DNA from: JAJDIA01 sp031555145
Lineage (GTDB): Bacteria > Bacteroidota > Bacteroidia > Bacteroidales > Tannerellaceae
Reading direction: 5' to 3'
Assembly (NCBI GenBank): GCA_031555145.1
Contig: JAVBUR010000039.1
Span: 1 to 52,485, forward strand
Length of the DNA: 52,485 bases
Made by a program: the position numbers and the translations under genes. Under the pieces are notes generated by a model. That model did no database searches, was not told where the DNA came from, and was given only the letters and a program-made list of their open reading frames with translations. Positions 27,666 through 37,243 of this stretch are shown one piece after another. Within the stretch, counting starts at the first letter, position 1. The number at the start of each line of letters is the position of its first letter.

Positions 27666-28487
27666 ATGCACAACAAGTTTGCAATCATCATACCTGTTTA
27701 CAACGCAGAGAAGTATCTCTCTGATTGCCTGGAGAGCCTGCTAGCCCAAACATACAGGTATTGGGAAGCCATATGCATTAATGACGGATCGACAGACAGA
27801 TCCGGGGACATATTACTTTCGTATGCAATAAAAGACGAGCGTATCAAGATTTATCATACAGCAAACGGCGGTGCTGGTGCTGCCAGGAATTTTGGCCTGT
27901 CTAAGGTTCCTTCGGATGCATGGATTTCTTTCATCGATTCGGATGATTATGTAAGCAAAACCATGTATGAGGATATTAACCGGGCATTAGCGGGTCAGGA
28001 TGTAGACTATATCAGATTGTATTATAACACTACTCACGAACGGTATGCGGGACAACCGGGACAAGGGGATCATACCTGGCGGATCCTTAACCGGGAGGCA
28101 TATTTCAAGCATGGAGATGTAGGAGGCTATATCTGTTCCATCATAGTCAAAGCCTCTATCGTCAGAGGGGGAGAATTATCCTTCAACAAGCATATGCGGA
28201 TATTGGAAGACCAGTTATTTTCCATACAATGCGCACTAAACTCCCAGTCCATTATGCTCTATACTAAAAGGCATTACTATTACTACACCAATCCTACATC
28301 TATAACAAAGGCTTACAATGATGGGGGAAAAGATATTTTATTGTGTATAAATGAACTCTACAAATCATGCCAGCCTTATCTACAGGCTAACAAATCGATA
28401 TCACACTATTTTTGGAAAAGATGGTTGCCAAAAAAGCTGAGCATGTACCTCAGTTTTATTCAAAAAAGATATATCCCATGGCATTAA
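27666..28487 (+). CDS. Glycosyltransferase family 2
   Basis: 273 aa GT-A enzyme. FAIIIPVYNAEKYLSDCLES opening, INDGSTDRSGDIL nucleotide site, GGAGAARNFGL and the metal-binding SFIDSDDYV, followed by the acidic EDQLFSI catalytic region. Adds one sugar to the lipid-linked repeat at the inner membrane. Donor unknown. Overlaps the polymerase gene by 10 bp. Confidence 0.93.
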   Translation: MHNKFAIIIPVYNAEKYLSDCLESLLAQTYRYWEAICINDGSTDRSGDILLSYAIKDERIKIYHTANGGAGAARNFGLSKVPSDAWISFIDSDDYVSKTMYEDINRALAGQDVDYIRLYYNTTHERYAGQPGQGDHTWRILNREAYFKHGDVGGYICSIIVKASIVRGGELSFNKHMRILEDQLFSIQCALNSQSIMLYTKRHYYYYTNPTSITKAYNDGGKDILLCINELYKSCQPYLQANKSISHYFWKRWLPKKLSMYLSFIQKRYIPWH

Positions 28488-29749
28488 ACAAACCGTCCTT
28501 ATCTCGAGCGACAAATTACTGTTCCATACTGATACTGCCGCTACTTTCGCTCTATATCAGTCTGAGAAACTTCCGCAGGCCGGAAGCAAAGAATTTGTTT
28601 TGGCTTTTCTGCATTTTTCTGGGAATGGTGCATATATTCTTCCCTGTTGGAGGTTCTTATGCCGACGGGGTAAGGTATGCGATCAAACTGATTGTTTCCC
28701 ATCAACAGGCTTTAGGTTGGAACAGCTTTAGCCAGCAATTGTTCACTACCAAATTTGTGGATCTTTACCAGCCGGTCACTACCTATCTCATTGGGTTATT
28801 CACAGACGATCCACAATGGCTATTCACGGTATATGCTGTTGTATTCGGTTTCTTTTATTCTCGGAATATGTGGTTTTTACTGGATAAAATCCCTTTAAAA
28901 AGCAACTTCATTGTATGGGTACTGGTCGCATTCTACTTCCTTATCTGCCCGATTTGGGAAATCAATGGTGTCAGAATGTGGACAGCCTTACATATATTTG
29001 CCTATGGCGCCCTGCCCTATGTATATGAAAAAGATCCATCCCGGTTGATTTGGTGTTTTCTGACTCCATTTGTTCATTTTTCATATATCAATGCGTTGGG
29101 TATCTTACTTATATATATCCTTCTGATACCGAATCGGATAATACCATTGTTACTACTATTCTTAAGCACTTTCTTTATGAACGATATCAATATGGAACAT
29201 GTCAAGTCGGCAGCCAACTTCTTACCAGACTTTATACAAGGCCGGTTTGGCATATATACAACTGATGCACAGCTTGAGCATTTTAAACTGTATCAAACGG
29301 GGACAGAGAACAATGCGATGATACGGTTTTCCAAATTTGTCAGTAAATGGAGTATGATGATATTAATCACTTACATCTCCATAGCAGGCAGAAAGGTATA
29401 CGAGCAGAAAAATGAGCTGAAACGTTTAGTATGCTTTTCCTTATTTTTCTATAGTGTGTCTAATATCCTGGGGTTGATCCCCTCGGGCGCCCGGTTTATT
29501 GTCGTTTCTCAACTGTTCGCTACAGCCTCACTCGTCTTGTTTTTTGTCCATACACAGATAAATACAGATGGCAAAATACGAATGTATCCAGTTAATACCT
29601 GTATCCTTCTACTATTAGCACCAATATTGGTTCAACTTAGAATAGGATGTGGTTATTACGGCATTAGCTTGTTATTCAACCCGATGACAGCCTGGCTGGC
29701 AGAAGATCACACTCCTATTATTCTATTTTTCAAAATGTTGTTTCAATGA
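28478..29749 (+). CDS. EpsG-family polysaccharide polymerase (Wzy-like)
   Basis: About 423 aa with ten or more predicted membrane helices and few conserved motifs, as usual for Wzy/EpsG proteins. The region FFPVGGSYADGVRYAIK and the W-x-Q-x-L-F-T-x-x-F pattern followed by DLYQPVTTYLIGLFTDDPQW resemble EpsG. It would polymerise repeat units on the periplasmic face. The start is ATG 28478, overlapping the preceding gene by 10 bp; the upstream part of the frame is a shadow. A-T-G-A overlap with the next gene suggests translational coupling. Confidence 0.8.
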   Translation: MALNKPSLSRATNYCSILILPLLSLYISLRNFRRPEAKNLFWLFCIFLGMVHIFFPVGGSYADGVRYAIKLIVSHQQALGWNSFSQQLFTTKFVDLYQPVTTYLIGLFTDDPQWLFTVYAVVFGFFYSRNMWFLLDKIPLKSNFIVWVLVAFYFLICPIWEINGVRMWTALHIFAYGALPYVYEKDPSRLIWCFLTPFVHFSYINALGILLIYILLIPNRIIPLLLLFLSTFFMNDINMEHVKSAANFLPDFIQGRFGIYTTDAQLEHFKLYQTGTENNAMIRFSKFVSKWSMMILITYISIAGRKVYEQKNELKRLVCFSLFFYSVSNILGLIPSGARFIVVSQLFATASLVLFFVHTQINTDGKIRMYPVNTCILLLLAPILVQLRIGCGYYGISLLFNPMTAWLAEDHTPIILFFKMLFQ

Positions 29750-30855
29750 AAATACTGATTATATCCCATTATTTCTTCCCGACAAACACTCCTCGTTCAC
29801 ATCGGACAACAGAGTTAGCCAAGGAGTTCGCACGACAAGGACATAACGTGACGGTTATTTTCCCCACTAATGGATACGACTATAACGGTTGGAAAACCAA
29901 CTATCCTACATTGGCGATAAGCCCAACGGACAAACTGAAATGGCGAAGTATCAGCATTCAGAAAACAAATCTGACATATTGGGCCACTCGTATTGGGAAA
30001 AGAGTCCTGTCGTTGTTTTTTGAATATCCTTCCATCGAATGGTACTTTAAAATGCCTCAGATAGTCCAAGGGCATCAGGGCTATGATTTGTTGATTTCAA
30101 TAGCTGTTCCTCATCCCATCCATTGGGGGATTGCCCGATGTAAGAAGAAAGGCATCCTACCGGCCAGGCTATGGATTGCAGACTGCGGAGATCCTTATAT
30201 GGGTGTTAAAACGGATTCATTTAGGCCGCCTTTCTATTTCAGTTGGTTTGAAAAGTTGTTTTGCAGGTATGCCGATTTTATCACCATACCTGTTGAAAGC
30301 GCCAAAGAGGGATATTATCCCATGTTTCATGACAAGTTTAAGGTTATTCCACAAGGATTTAACTACCAAGAGATTAAACTGGCAAACTATCGTAGAAATA
30401 AGTGCATACATTTTTGTTATGCCGGGGGATTTATTCCCGTGATCAGGGATCCAAGACCGATACTGGAGGTCTTAACAATGTATGAAGGTGACTTTCGTTT
30501 CTACATATTTACCCATCAGAAAGACATACTGGCAGATTATGCTGACCGACTACAAGGAAAAATGATTATATCCGATTATATTCCACGGTTAGAACTGATT
30601 AAGTTCATGAGTACAATGGATTTCTTACTCAATATAGAGAATGGCACAGCGATTCAGGTTCCAAGTAAGTTAATAGACTATAGTCTATCGAAGCGGCCTA
30701 TTCTCTCTTTAGCCTCCGGGGATATTGACACGACTAGGTTAAATGCATTCCTCCATTTTGATTTTTCCGGACAAACAGTGCTGGAGCATATAGAAGATTA
30801 CAATATAATACACATTACAAAAAAAATAATTGACCTGTCTTTACATAGAAACTGA
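29746..30855 (+). CDS. Glycosyltransferase, family 4-like (GT-B)
   Basis: 369 aa. N-terminal KILIISHYFFPTNTPRSHRT then ELAKEFARQGHNVTVI, a classic GT4 opening with a possible acceptor loop; C-terminal half with FCYAGGF and MDFLLNIENG followed by VPSKLIDYSLSKRPIL, where the usual E-x7-E is weakened. Probably adds one sugar of the repeat; the diverged C-terminal motif makes donor prediction impossible. Confidence 0.85.
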   Translation: MKILIISHYFFPTNTPRSHRTTELAKEFARQGHNVTVIFPTNGYDYNGWKTNYPTLAISPTDKLKWRSISIQKTNLTYWATRIGKRVLSLFFEYPSIEWYFKMPQIVQGHQGYDLLISIAVPHPIHWGIARCKKKGILPARLWIADCGDPYMGVKTDSFRPPFYFSWFEKLFCRYADFITIPVESAKEGYYPMFHDKFKVIPQGFNYQEIKLANYRRNKCIHFCYAGGFIPVIRDPRPILEVLTMYEGDFRFYIFTHQKDILADYADRLQGKMIISDYIPRLELIKFMSTMDFLLNIENGTAIQVPSKLIDYSLSKRPILSLASGDIDTTRLNAFLHFDFSGQTVLEHIEDYNIIHITKKIIDLSLHRN

Positions 30856-30882
30856 ATGTAAAACAATCTCAAGAAGAGTAAC

Positions 30883-32022
30883 ATGTATAAATTAAATCGA
30901 CTAATAAAAGATATCAGGCATACGCTCACTGACATTCCGGGGTGGCATACAATACGAAAAATGGTTGTCATCGAGTCGGATGATTGGGGTAGTATACGGA
31001 TGCCATCTAAGGGAGTGTACGATAGGCTTCTTGCATATGGCTACGATGTAGACCAATGCCCCTATTGTAGATGCGATGCGCTTGAAAGCGAAGCTGATCT
31101 GTCCGGATTATTTGAGGTATTGAGTGCCTTCACCGATTCACAAGGCAATCATCCTGTTATAACAGCAAACACAGTTGTCGCCAATCCTGATTTCGAGAAA
31201 ATAAAAGCGTCAGAATATAAGGAATACCATTATGAACTATTCACGGAAACGTTTAAGCGTTATCCCAGGCATAAACACTCCTTTCAGTTGTGGTCGGAAG
31301 GTATGGAAAAACATATCTTTCAACCTCAGTTTCACGGAAGGGAACATGTCAACGTGCCTCTATGGCTTCGGGCGTTACAAAAAAGAGAACGCACCACATT
31401 CAGGTCTTTTGAAAACCAGCTATTTGGTGTAAAAACACCTACAAGAAATGGTCTCAGATCCGACTTTATGGCAGCATTAGACTATACCTATGCGGCAGAT
31501 AACCCATACATACTACAGGCGCTTTCTGATGGTATCAATTCCTTTGCGCAGATATTTGGAGTTCATCCCAACTCCTTCATCTCTAATTGCTACATATGGG
31601 ATGATACGGTAGAAAAAACATTGTATGAGAATGAGATAAAATATATACAGGGGATATCCTATCAGTATTACCCATCTTATATAAGAAGTGGGCAAAACAA
31701 AACAAAAAAATACCATTATCTGGGACAAAAAAATGAATATAAGCAATTGTATCTGGTACGCAACTGCTTTTTTGAACCCTCTTTACTTCCACAGGTCGAT
31801 CATGTAAATGAATGCCTTAGGCGAATTCAACAGGCATTTAACTGCTACAGGCCAGCCATTATAAGCATGCACAGAGTCAATGTGATCGGATCCATCGTAC
31901 CTAAAAACCAATCGGAAGGGTTGAAACAGTTCCGTACACTTTTGGGCCAGATAATTTCAAGATGGCCCGATGTAGAGTTCCTATCTTCCGGGCAATTAGG
32001 CGATACCATAACTGCAGAATAA
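30883..32022 (+). CDS. DD/HxxxH protein, putative deacetylase-like, paralogue 1
   Basis: 379 aa, no signal peptide. I do not recognise a named family. It has IESDDWGSIRMP (Asp33-Asp34) and FHGREHVNV (His151 and His155), a spacing of H-x3-H as in the metal site of NodB/CE4 deacetylases, and a late ISMHRVNVIGS that could be the closing His motif. The gap between the two sites is larger than in ordinary CE4 enzymes. A paralogue lies 6 kb downstream (37244), and a normal NodB-type deacetylase directly before that one. A role in modifying an N-acetyl sugar of the polysaccharide is plausible but unproven. Confidence 0.72.
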   Translation: MYKLNRLIKDIRHTLTDIPGWHTIRKMVVIESDDWGSIRMPSKGVYDRLLAYGYDVDQCPYCRCDALESEADLSGLFEVLSAFTDSQGNHPVITANTVVANPDFEKIKASEYKEYHYELFTETFKRYPRHKHSFQLWSEGMEKHIFQPQFHGREHVNVPLWLRALQKRERTTFRSFENQLFGVKTPTRNGLRSDFMAALDYTYAADNPYILQALSDGINSFAQIFGVHPNSFISNCYIWDDTVEKTLYENEIKYIQGISYQYYPSYIRSGQNKTKKYHYLGQKNEYKQLYLVRNCFFEPSLLPQVDHVNECLRRIQQAFNCYRPAIISMHRVNVIGSIVPKNQSEGLKQFRTLLGQIISRWPDVEFLSSGQLGDTITAE

Positions 32023-32023
32023 C

Positions 32024-33157
32024 ATGAAAAAGGAACTATTATTTATCATACCTTCATTGGTAGGCGGAGGGGCCGAACGGGCTTTGATTAATCTACTTAA
32101 AAAGATGGATTACAGTAAATATATAATCGATGTATGTCTCGGCGTGAACAAAGGAGAGTATAGGAAAGAAATACCACAAGAAGTAAGAAAGGTCTTTTAC
32201 CTATTTAAAAATAGCCTTACAGAAAAAATAGTGGTTTCATTATTGCACAGGGACCTACACCTGTCTTTTGTTTTTAAGGTACTGGCAAATAAGAAAATGA
32301 GAGGGAGGTACGATGTGGGGATATCTTTTCTGGATTCCTCCTGGACGGATATGCTGCTTTTTAAAGAAAAAGAAATAAAAAGTAAGATGGCCTGGGTTCA
32401 TAGTAGTTACGCTACGAATACGAACTTTTATAGATTCACACAGGGTCATTATAGAAAGAATAGGATTGAACGCTATCATAAAATGGACAAAATCATTTTT
32501 GTTTCACAGGGGGCGAAAAACGATTTTACTTCTCTGTTCGGTGAAACGAATCGGATGGAAGTCGTTTACAACCTGATTTCTCCGACAGAAGTGATTAGAA
32601 AAAGTAACGAAAAGACAATGATGCCAAAGGAGCATTTTTGTTTTATTGCTGTTGGAAGCCTATATCCGGTAAAGGGCTATGATCGATTGATCCAAGCGGC
32701 GAAAATGCTAAAGGAGGATGGGTTTCGTTTCACGGTGTGTATATTGGGGAAAGGATATCTATATGATCAGTTAGCTGATATGATCCGGCAACTGGGGTTA
32801 TCTGATACTGTTTTTCTGGAAGGTTTTAAAGCGAATCCTTATCCATATATCAAAAATGCGGATGTATTTATGATCACATCTACCTCTGAAGCCCTACCTA
32901 CCGTATTGTGTGAAGCCATGATTTTAGGAAAGCCTGTTATTGCAACAGACTGTTGCGGATGCCGGGAGATTATTGATGAGGGAAGGTATGGGCTTATGGT
33001 TGAACAAAACGGCAGCAGTATCTATGAGGCCATGAAAAAAATGATCACCTCTGATTTTCTACGAAAAAGATATATGACATTATCCAGGGAGCGTTCATGC
33101 ATATTCAACGACGATGAGATTTTATCTACAATAGAAACTATAATAGACACTATCTAA
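32024..33157 (+). CDS. Glycosyltransferase family 4
   Basis: 377 aa GT-B enzyme. Opening LLFIIPSLVGGGAERALINL (glycine-rich acceptor loop), hinge into the donor half at FIAVGSLYPVKGYDRLI, ILGKGYLYDQL, and the E-x7-E donor motif in STSEALPTVLCEAMILGKPV. Good match to retaining GT4 enzymes of capsule loci. Starts 1 bp after the preceding stop. Confidence 0.95.
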   Translation: MKKELLFIIPSLVGGGAERALINLLKKMDYSKYIIDVCLGVNKGEYRKEIPQEVRKVFYLFKNSLTEKIVVSLLHRDLHLSFVFKVLANKKMRGRYDVGISFLDSSWTDMLLFKEKEIKSKMAWVHSSYATNTNFYRFTQGHYRKNRIERYHKMDKIIFVSQGAKNDFTSLFGETNRMEVVYNLISPTEVIRKSNEKTMMPKEHFCFIAVGSLYPVKGYDRLIQAAKMLKEDGFRFTVCILGKGYLYDQLADMIRQLGLSDTVFLEGFKANPYPYIKNADVFMITSTSEALPTVLCEAMILGKPVIATDCCGCREIIDEGRYGLMVEQNGSSIYEAMKKMITSDFLRKRYMTLSRERSCIFNDDEILSTIETIIDTI

Positions 33158-33169
33158 TACCACGAACAT

Positions 33170-33760
33170 ATGTTTACAGTAATCAAAGATGATCTGTATC
33201 GATATACAGGGGATTGTTCCTTCAAATCCTTTATGAAAACATACCTGTTTGTTCCAGGGTTTAGGTTCTCCTTCTGGATGAGGGTGAGTAAACTACTGCT
33301 AAACAAGAAAATGCTACGTCCTTTATTCTATTTCTCCGTATTACGATGGCGACACTATGCGATCAAATATGGCATACATATTTCGTACAAAGCGAATATA
33401 GGGAATGGATTATATATCGGGCATTGTGGTGGAATGATCATAGGTCACCTGGCTAACATCGGGAAAAATTTCAATATCTCACAGGGTGTTACTATCGGCC
33501 GAACAAACAGAGGGGATAAAAAGGGAAGACCTATTATTGGGAATAATGTATATATCGGAGCGGGCGCCAAGCTTATTGGCAATATCACCATTGGGAATAA
33601 TGTGGCCATTGGTGCCAATGCTGTGGTGACGCACAGTGTACCGGACAATGCTGTGGTTGCAGGAATACCAGCCAGAATTATTTCATACAGAGGGGCCGAA
33701 GGGTATGTAGAAAGAACCATAGAAGAAAAAACACAATATTATAAATCATATTATCTATGA
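33170..33760 (+). CDS. Serine O-acetyltransferase-like hexapeptide acetyltransferase
   Basis: 196 aa. Left-handed beta-helix repeats: GNGLYIGHCGGMIIGHLANI, NFNISQGVTIGR, KKGRPIIGNNVYIGAGAKLI, TIGNNVAIGANAVVTHSVPD and AGIPARII, as in CysE-like enzymes. In this locus it more probably O-acetylates a sugar of the repeat than serine. Overlaps the next gene by ATGA. Confidence 0.9.
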   Translation: MFTVIKDDLYRYTGDCSFKSFMKTYLFVPGFRFSFWMRVSKLLLNKKMLRPLFYFSVLRWRHYAIKYGIHISYKANIGNGLYIGHCGGMIIGHLANIGKNFNISQGVTIGRTNRGDKKGRPIIGNNVYIGAGAKLIGNITIGNNVAIGANAVVTHSVPDNAVVAGIPARIISYRGAEGYVERTIEEKTQYYKSYYL

Positions 33761-34971
33761 AAATTTTGCAAATCAACAGAAATGTAAACACTGGAAGCAC
33801 AGGGCGCATAGCCGAGGATATTGGGCGCGTAGCAAAGTCACATGGCTATGAGAGCTATATTGCGCATAATAACAATACGCATAATAGCGAAAATGAGTTG
33901 ATTAAAGTAGGTAATTCACTTAGTCGGCACTTGCATATACTATCAACAAGACTCTTTGATGATCATGGATTTTCATCCAGATCATCTACGGAGAAACTAA
34001 TACAGAAACTAAGGATACTTCATCCTGACATTGTTCACTTACATAATACGCACGGTTATTACCTGCACATGGATGTTTTGTTCCAATACTTACGACAAGT
34101 AGCCATACCCGTTATTTGGACACTGCATGATTGTTGGCCACTCACGGGACATTGTACCTATTTTGACTTTGTCAACTGTGAGAAGTGGAGGACGGAGTGC
34201 TATCAATGCCCTAATCTTAAAGCGTATCCCCAAACATGGGGGCAAGATAAAAGCCAAAAAAACTTCTATCGAAAAAAAGAGTTGTTCACTTCACTTAAAC
34301 ACTTGGCAATCGTCACTCCCTCGCGTTGGTTAGCCCAGATTGTGCAAAGTTCTTTTATGCATAGTTACCCTGTACAGGTCATACATAACGGAATCGATTT
34401 GTCGCAGTTCAAGTACATGGTTGGAGACAGGTTGAGGGCAAAATACGACCTGCAAGATAAAAAAGTCATAGTAGGAGTCGCCAACAATTGGGACAAGCGT
34501 AAAGGATTGGACGATTTTCTGGCACTGAGTACATCTCTTCCTACAAATCAGTGTATTGCATTGATCGGACTCAATCCAGCACAACAAAGAGGATTACCTG
34601 GAAATATGATCGGGATCACCCGGACCGAAAGTATAGCTGAATTAGCGGAATGGTATTCTGTGGCGGATGCATTTGTCAATCCCACATGGGTCGATAATTT
34701 CCCTACCACCAACCTGGAAGCACTTGCCTGTGGAACACCTGTCATTACGTATAATACCGGCGGAAGTCCCGAATCCATCGACAAAAGTACAGGGATAACA
34801 GTTGAGAAAGGAGATATCACCGGACTACGGAGAGCTATCGACACAGTTATTCAACATAAAAAAAACAGGTATGCTACCCCTTGCCGGAAAAGAGCAGAAA
34901 GGTTGTTTGACAAAGAAAAACAATTCAGGAATTATATCCGATTATATAACACGTTAACGAATACGATCTGA
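33757..34971 (+). CDS. Glycosyltransferase family 4
   Basis: 404 aa. NRNVNTGSTGRIAEDIGR opening and TLHDCWPLTGHCTYF (acceptor domain), then VTPSRWLAQIV, VIHNGIDLSQFK, and the donor motif NFPTTNLEALACGTPVITY with GGSPESID. A typical retaining GT4 of the WcaC/WcaL type. It is coupled to the acetyltransferase by a 4-bp overlap. Confidence 0.94.
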   Translation: MKILQINRNVNTGSTGRIAEDIGRVAKSHGYESYIAHNNNTHNSENELIKVGNSLSRHLHILSTRLFDDHGFSSRSSTEKLIQKLRILHPDIVHLHNTHGYYLHMDVLFQYLRQVAIPVIWTLHDCWPLTGHCTYFDFVNCEKWRTECYQCPNLKAYPQTWGQDKSQKNFYRKKELFTSLKHLAIVTPSRWLAQIVQSSFMHSYPVQVIHNGIDLSQFKYMVGDRLRAKYDLQDKKVIVGVANNWDKRKGLDDFLALSTSLPTNQCIALIGLNPAQQRGLPGNMIGITRTESIAELAEWYSVADAFVNPTWVDNFPTTNLEALACGTPVITYNTGGSPESIDKSTGITVEKGDITGLRRAIDTVIQHKKNRYATPCRKRAERLFDKEKQFRNYIRLYNTLTNTI

Positions 34972-34972
34972 T

Positions 34973-35728
34973 ATGACAGTATCCATCATAACGATTTGCT
35001 ATAATAACGAGAAAGATATCCGACGAACGATCGAGTCTGTGGTTTATCAGACATATTCTCAAATAGAGTACATTATCGTAGACGGGAAATCGTCCGACAA
35101 TAGCTTGCAGATTATCAATCAGTACAAACGTAAAATTTCGAAAGTGATTTCGGAACCTGATATGAATTTATATGATGCGATCAACAAGGGAATCAAATTG
35201 TCAACTGGAGATATCGTTGGGCTTATCCATGCAGGAGACCAGTTGTATGACAACCAGGTGATACAAAAAGTCGTTGATTTTCATCACTGTAACGAGATTG
35301 ACATAAGCTATGGGGATAGCCAAATCATCAACCGGAAAGGGGAAATCATTCGGATCAATAAAAGCCCTCGTTATAGTCCCAGGTTAGTCAGAAGGGGTTG
35401 GATGCCTTCACACCAGAGTATCTATGTTAAACGTAGTTTATTTCAAGTATATGGATATTATAACATTGCGCTTCATCCGGCGGCAGATTATGAATGGTTC
35501 ATCCGATATTTTTATGTAAACAGGCCTAAGATCCAACATATAGATGCATTTATTATCAAATTCCATACAGGAGGGATCAGTACATCCAACTATATGAAAC
35601 GATTAGGCAAGGAGTCTAAAGAACGGATAAAGGAGTGTTGGAGGATCAATGGGATAAAAGCGCCCGGAGGGATCGTTTACCTCAAATTTATACGAAAAAT
35701 CAAGCAATATATACTGGGTATCATCTAA
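34973..35728 (+). CDS. Glycosyltransferase family 2
   Basis: 251 aa, WcaE/WcaA-type GT-A. TVSIITICYNNEKDIRRTIE, YIIVDGKSSDNSLQII, SEPDMNLYDAINKGIKL and GLIHAGDQLYDN. The metal-binding acidic motif is written as H-A-G-D rather than D-A-D, as in the WcaE subgroup. Begins 1 bp after the previous stop. Confidence 0.94.
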   Translation: MTVSIITICYNNEKDIRRTIESVVYQTYSQIEYIIVDGKSSDNSLQIINQYKRKISKVISEPDMNLYDAINKGIKLSTGDIVGLIHAGDQLYDNQVIQKVVDFHHCNEIDISYGDSQIINRKGEIIRINKSPRYSPRLVRRGWMPSHQSIYVKRSLFQVYGYYNIALHPAADYEWFIRYFYVNRPKIQHIDAFIIKFHTGGISTSNYMKRLGKESKERIKECWRINGIKAPGGIVYLKFIRKIKQYILGII

Positions 35729-35733
35729 ACACA

Positions 35734-36336
35734 ATGCTTATGGTCAGTCGGACATACAAATTTCTTTCGTATATGGGGTTACGATATTCTTCTGAGACGT
35801 ATGGTAAAATCGGCCTTTACCAGGTATTCAAGCGTGTATGTAAATCATTTAAGGATGCCTTTTTATTGAAATGCATCATGAATTTCTTTCTGCTTGAGCC
35901 TCTTCTGCATAAGAAGATACGTCCAGTGGTGTTACGATTAGTAGGCTGTAAGGTCGGGAAACATGTCTTTATCGGATCGAATGTCATGATTGATGCAGGG
36001 CATGCCAGGTTAATCACAATCGAAGATAGGGTGTATATCACAGCCCGGTGCATGCTCTTATGTCATCAACGTGATCTAAGTAATTATTATGTGGGTGATG
36101 ACTTCGACATGAAAAGGTTTAAAACAGGGCATATACATCTAAAGAAAGGATGTGCCCTTGGGATGAATACGCTGATTATGCCAGGTGTCACGGTGGGAGA
36201 AGGGGCCGTGGTAGGTGCTTATTCGTTAGTGACAAAAGATATTCCGGCTTGGACTATCGCTGTAGGACGTCCGGCTAAAGTGATCAAAGAAATTACACCG
36301 CGCAAAACTCCTGCATATGAGAATACTGACGTTTGA
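35734..36336 (+). CDS. Hexapeptide acyltransferase (maltose O-acetyltransferase-like)
   Basis: About 200 aa from ATG 35734 (35740 also possible). Left-handed beta-helix: GKHVFIGSNVMIDAG, ITIEDRVYITARCML, the active-site type histidine in LLCHQRDLS, CALGMNTLIMPGVTV, GAVVGAYSLVTKDIP and VGRPAKVI. Probable sugar O-acetyltransferase. The frame open from 35635 overlaps the GT2 gene and is not used. Overlaps the next gene by 20 bp. Confidence 0.88.
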   Translation: MLMVSRTYKFLSYMGLRYSSETYGKIGLYQVFKRVCKSFKDAFLLKCIMNFFLLEPLLHKKIRPVVLRLVGCKVGKHVFIGSNVMIDAGHARLITIEDRVYITARCMLLCHQRDLSNYYVGDDFDMKRFKTGHIHLKKGCALGMNTLIMPGVTVGEGAVVGAYSLVTKDIPAWTIAVGRPAKVIKEITPRKTPAYENTDV

Positions 36337-37201
36337 TATAGAGGAATGGTTTGTTTACCAGCTGTATGATAAGGGCGGAAAAGGCTATTACCTACCGATC
36401 ATCAATTCTTATTTGGACTGCTTGTTAGACCTGCTGGATACAAAAAATATGAAGGCTACTTTTTTTTGCCTGGGCATTATTGCAAAGGAGTATCCGGATG
36501 TTATTCGAAAAATCGCTTACCGGAAACACGAAATAGGGTGTCATTCCTACCAGCATTTACCTGTAAACAGGATGAATAACAAACGGTTTAAACAAGACAC
36601 TCATCAGGCGATTTCTCTGTTGGAAGATAGTACAGGAGAGAGAATATGTGGTTATCGGGCACCTGCTTTTTCAATAGCAGATACTAATTACTGGATATTA
36701 GATATCCTTGTTGAGCAAGGAATTGAGTATGATTGTTCCTCCTTCCCTTCTCACAGGAGTTACATACAAACTGAGCCCATGAGCAAGCAAACTCCTTATT
36801 TAATCAAACACAATGGGTGTTACCTGAAAGAGTTTCCCATATATACAAAGACCATTGGTAACTGTCATTTCCCATTCTCGGGGGGAAGTTATTTTAGGAT
36901 AATGCCTTATCAGCTGATTAAGCAGTTTACGTCAGAATCGTCCTATATCATGTCATACTTCCATATCAGGGATTTTGATGCAAAACAAATAAGGGTGATA
37001 TCGCCCAGCTATTTCATTAGCTATTATGGAATAAAAAAAGCTTACCGGAAATTTGAGCAGTACTTGTCTGATTTCAATTTTATATCAGTCGCTAAGGCTA
37101 GCGAATGTATCGATTGGGGAAATGCATCTACCGTAGAGATACCGACGAATGGCTTAAGATCGCCTAATGGAGGGTATGAGGAGGATATGGATAACATTTA
37201 G
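36317..37201 (+). CDS. Polysaccharide deacetylase (NodB/CE4, DUF3473 type)
   Basis: 294 aa. MRILTFDIEEWF (the DIEEW variant of the catalytic Asp motif), KATFFCLGIIAKEYPDVI, EIGCHSYQHLPVNRM (metal-binding H-S-x-x-H), CGYRAPAFSI (R-A-P motif 3) and FPFSGGSYFRI. This subtype, seen in exopolysaccharide loci, removes an acetyl group from an N-acetylamino sugar, possibly on the lipid-linked intermediate. No signal peptide. Its neighbour at 37244 is a putative divergent deacetylase. Confidence 0.9.
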   Translation: MRILTFDIEEWFVYQLYDKGGKGYYLPIINSYLDCLLDLLDTKNMKATFFCLGIIAKEYPDVIRKIAYRKHEIGCHSYQHLPVNRMNNKRFKQDTHQAISLLEDSTGERICGYRAPAFSIADTNYWILDILVEQGIEYDCSSFPSHRSYIQTEPMSKQTPYLIKHNGCYLKEFPIYTKTIGNCHFPFSGGSYFRIMPYQLIKQFTSESSYIMSYFHIRDFDAKQIRVISPSYFISYYGIKKAYRKFEQYLSDFNFISVAKASECIDWGNASTVEIPTNGLRSPNGGYEEDMDNI

Positions 37202-37243
37202 ACATAATAATAGGCATATAGTGCAGACTAAATATACTGTAAT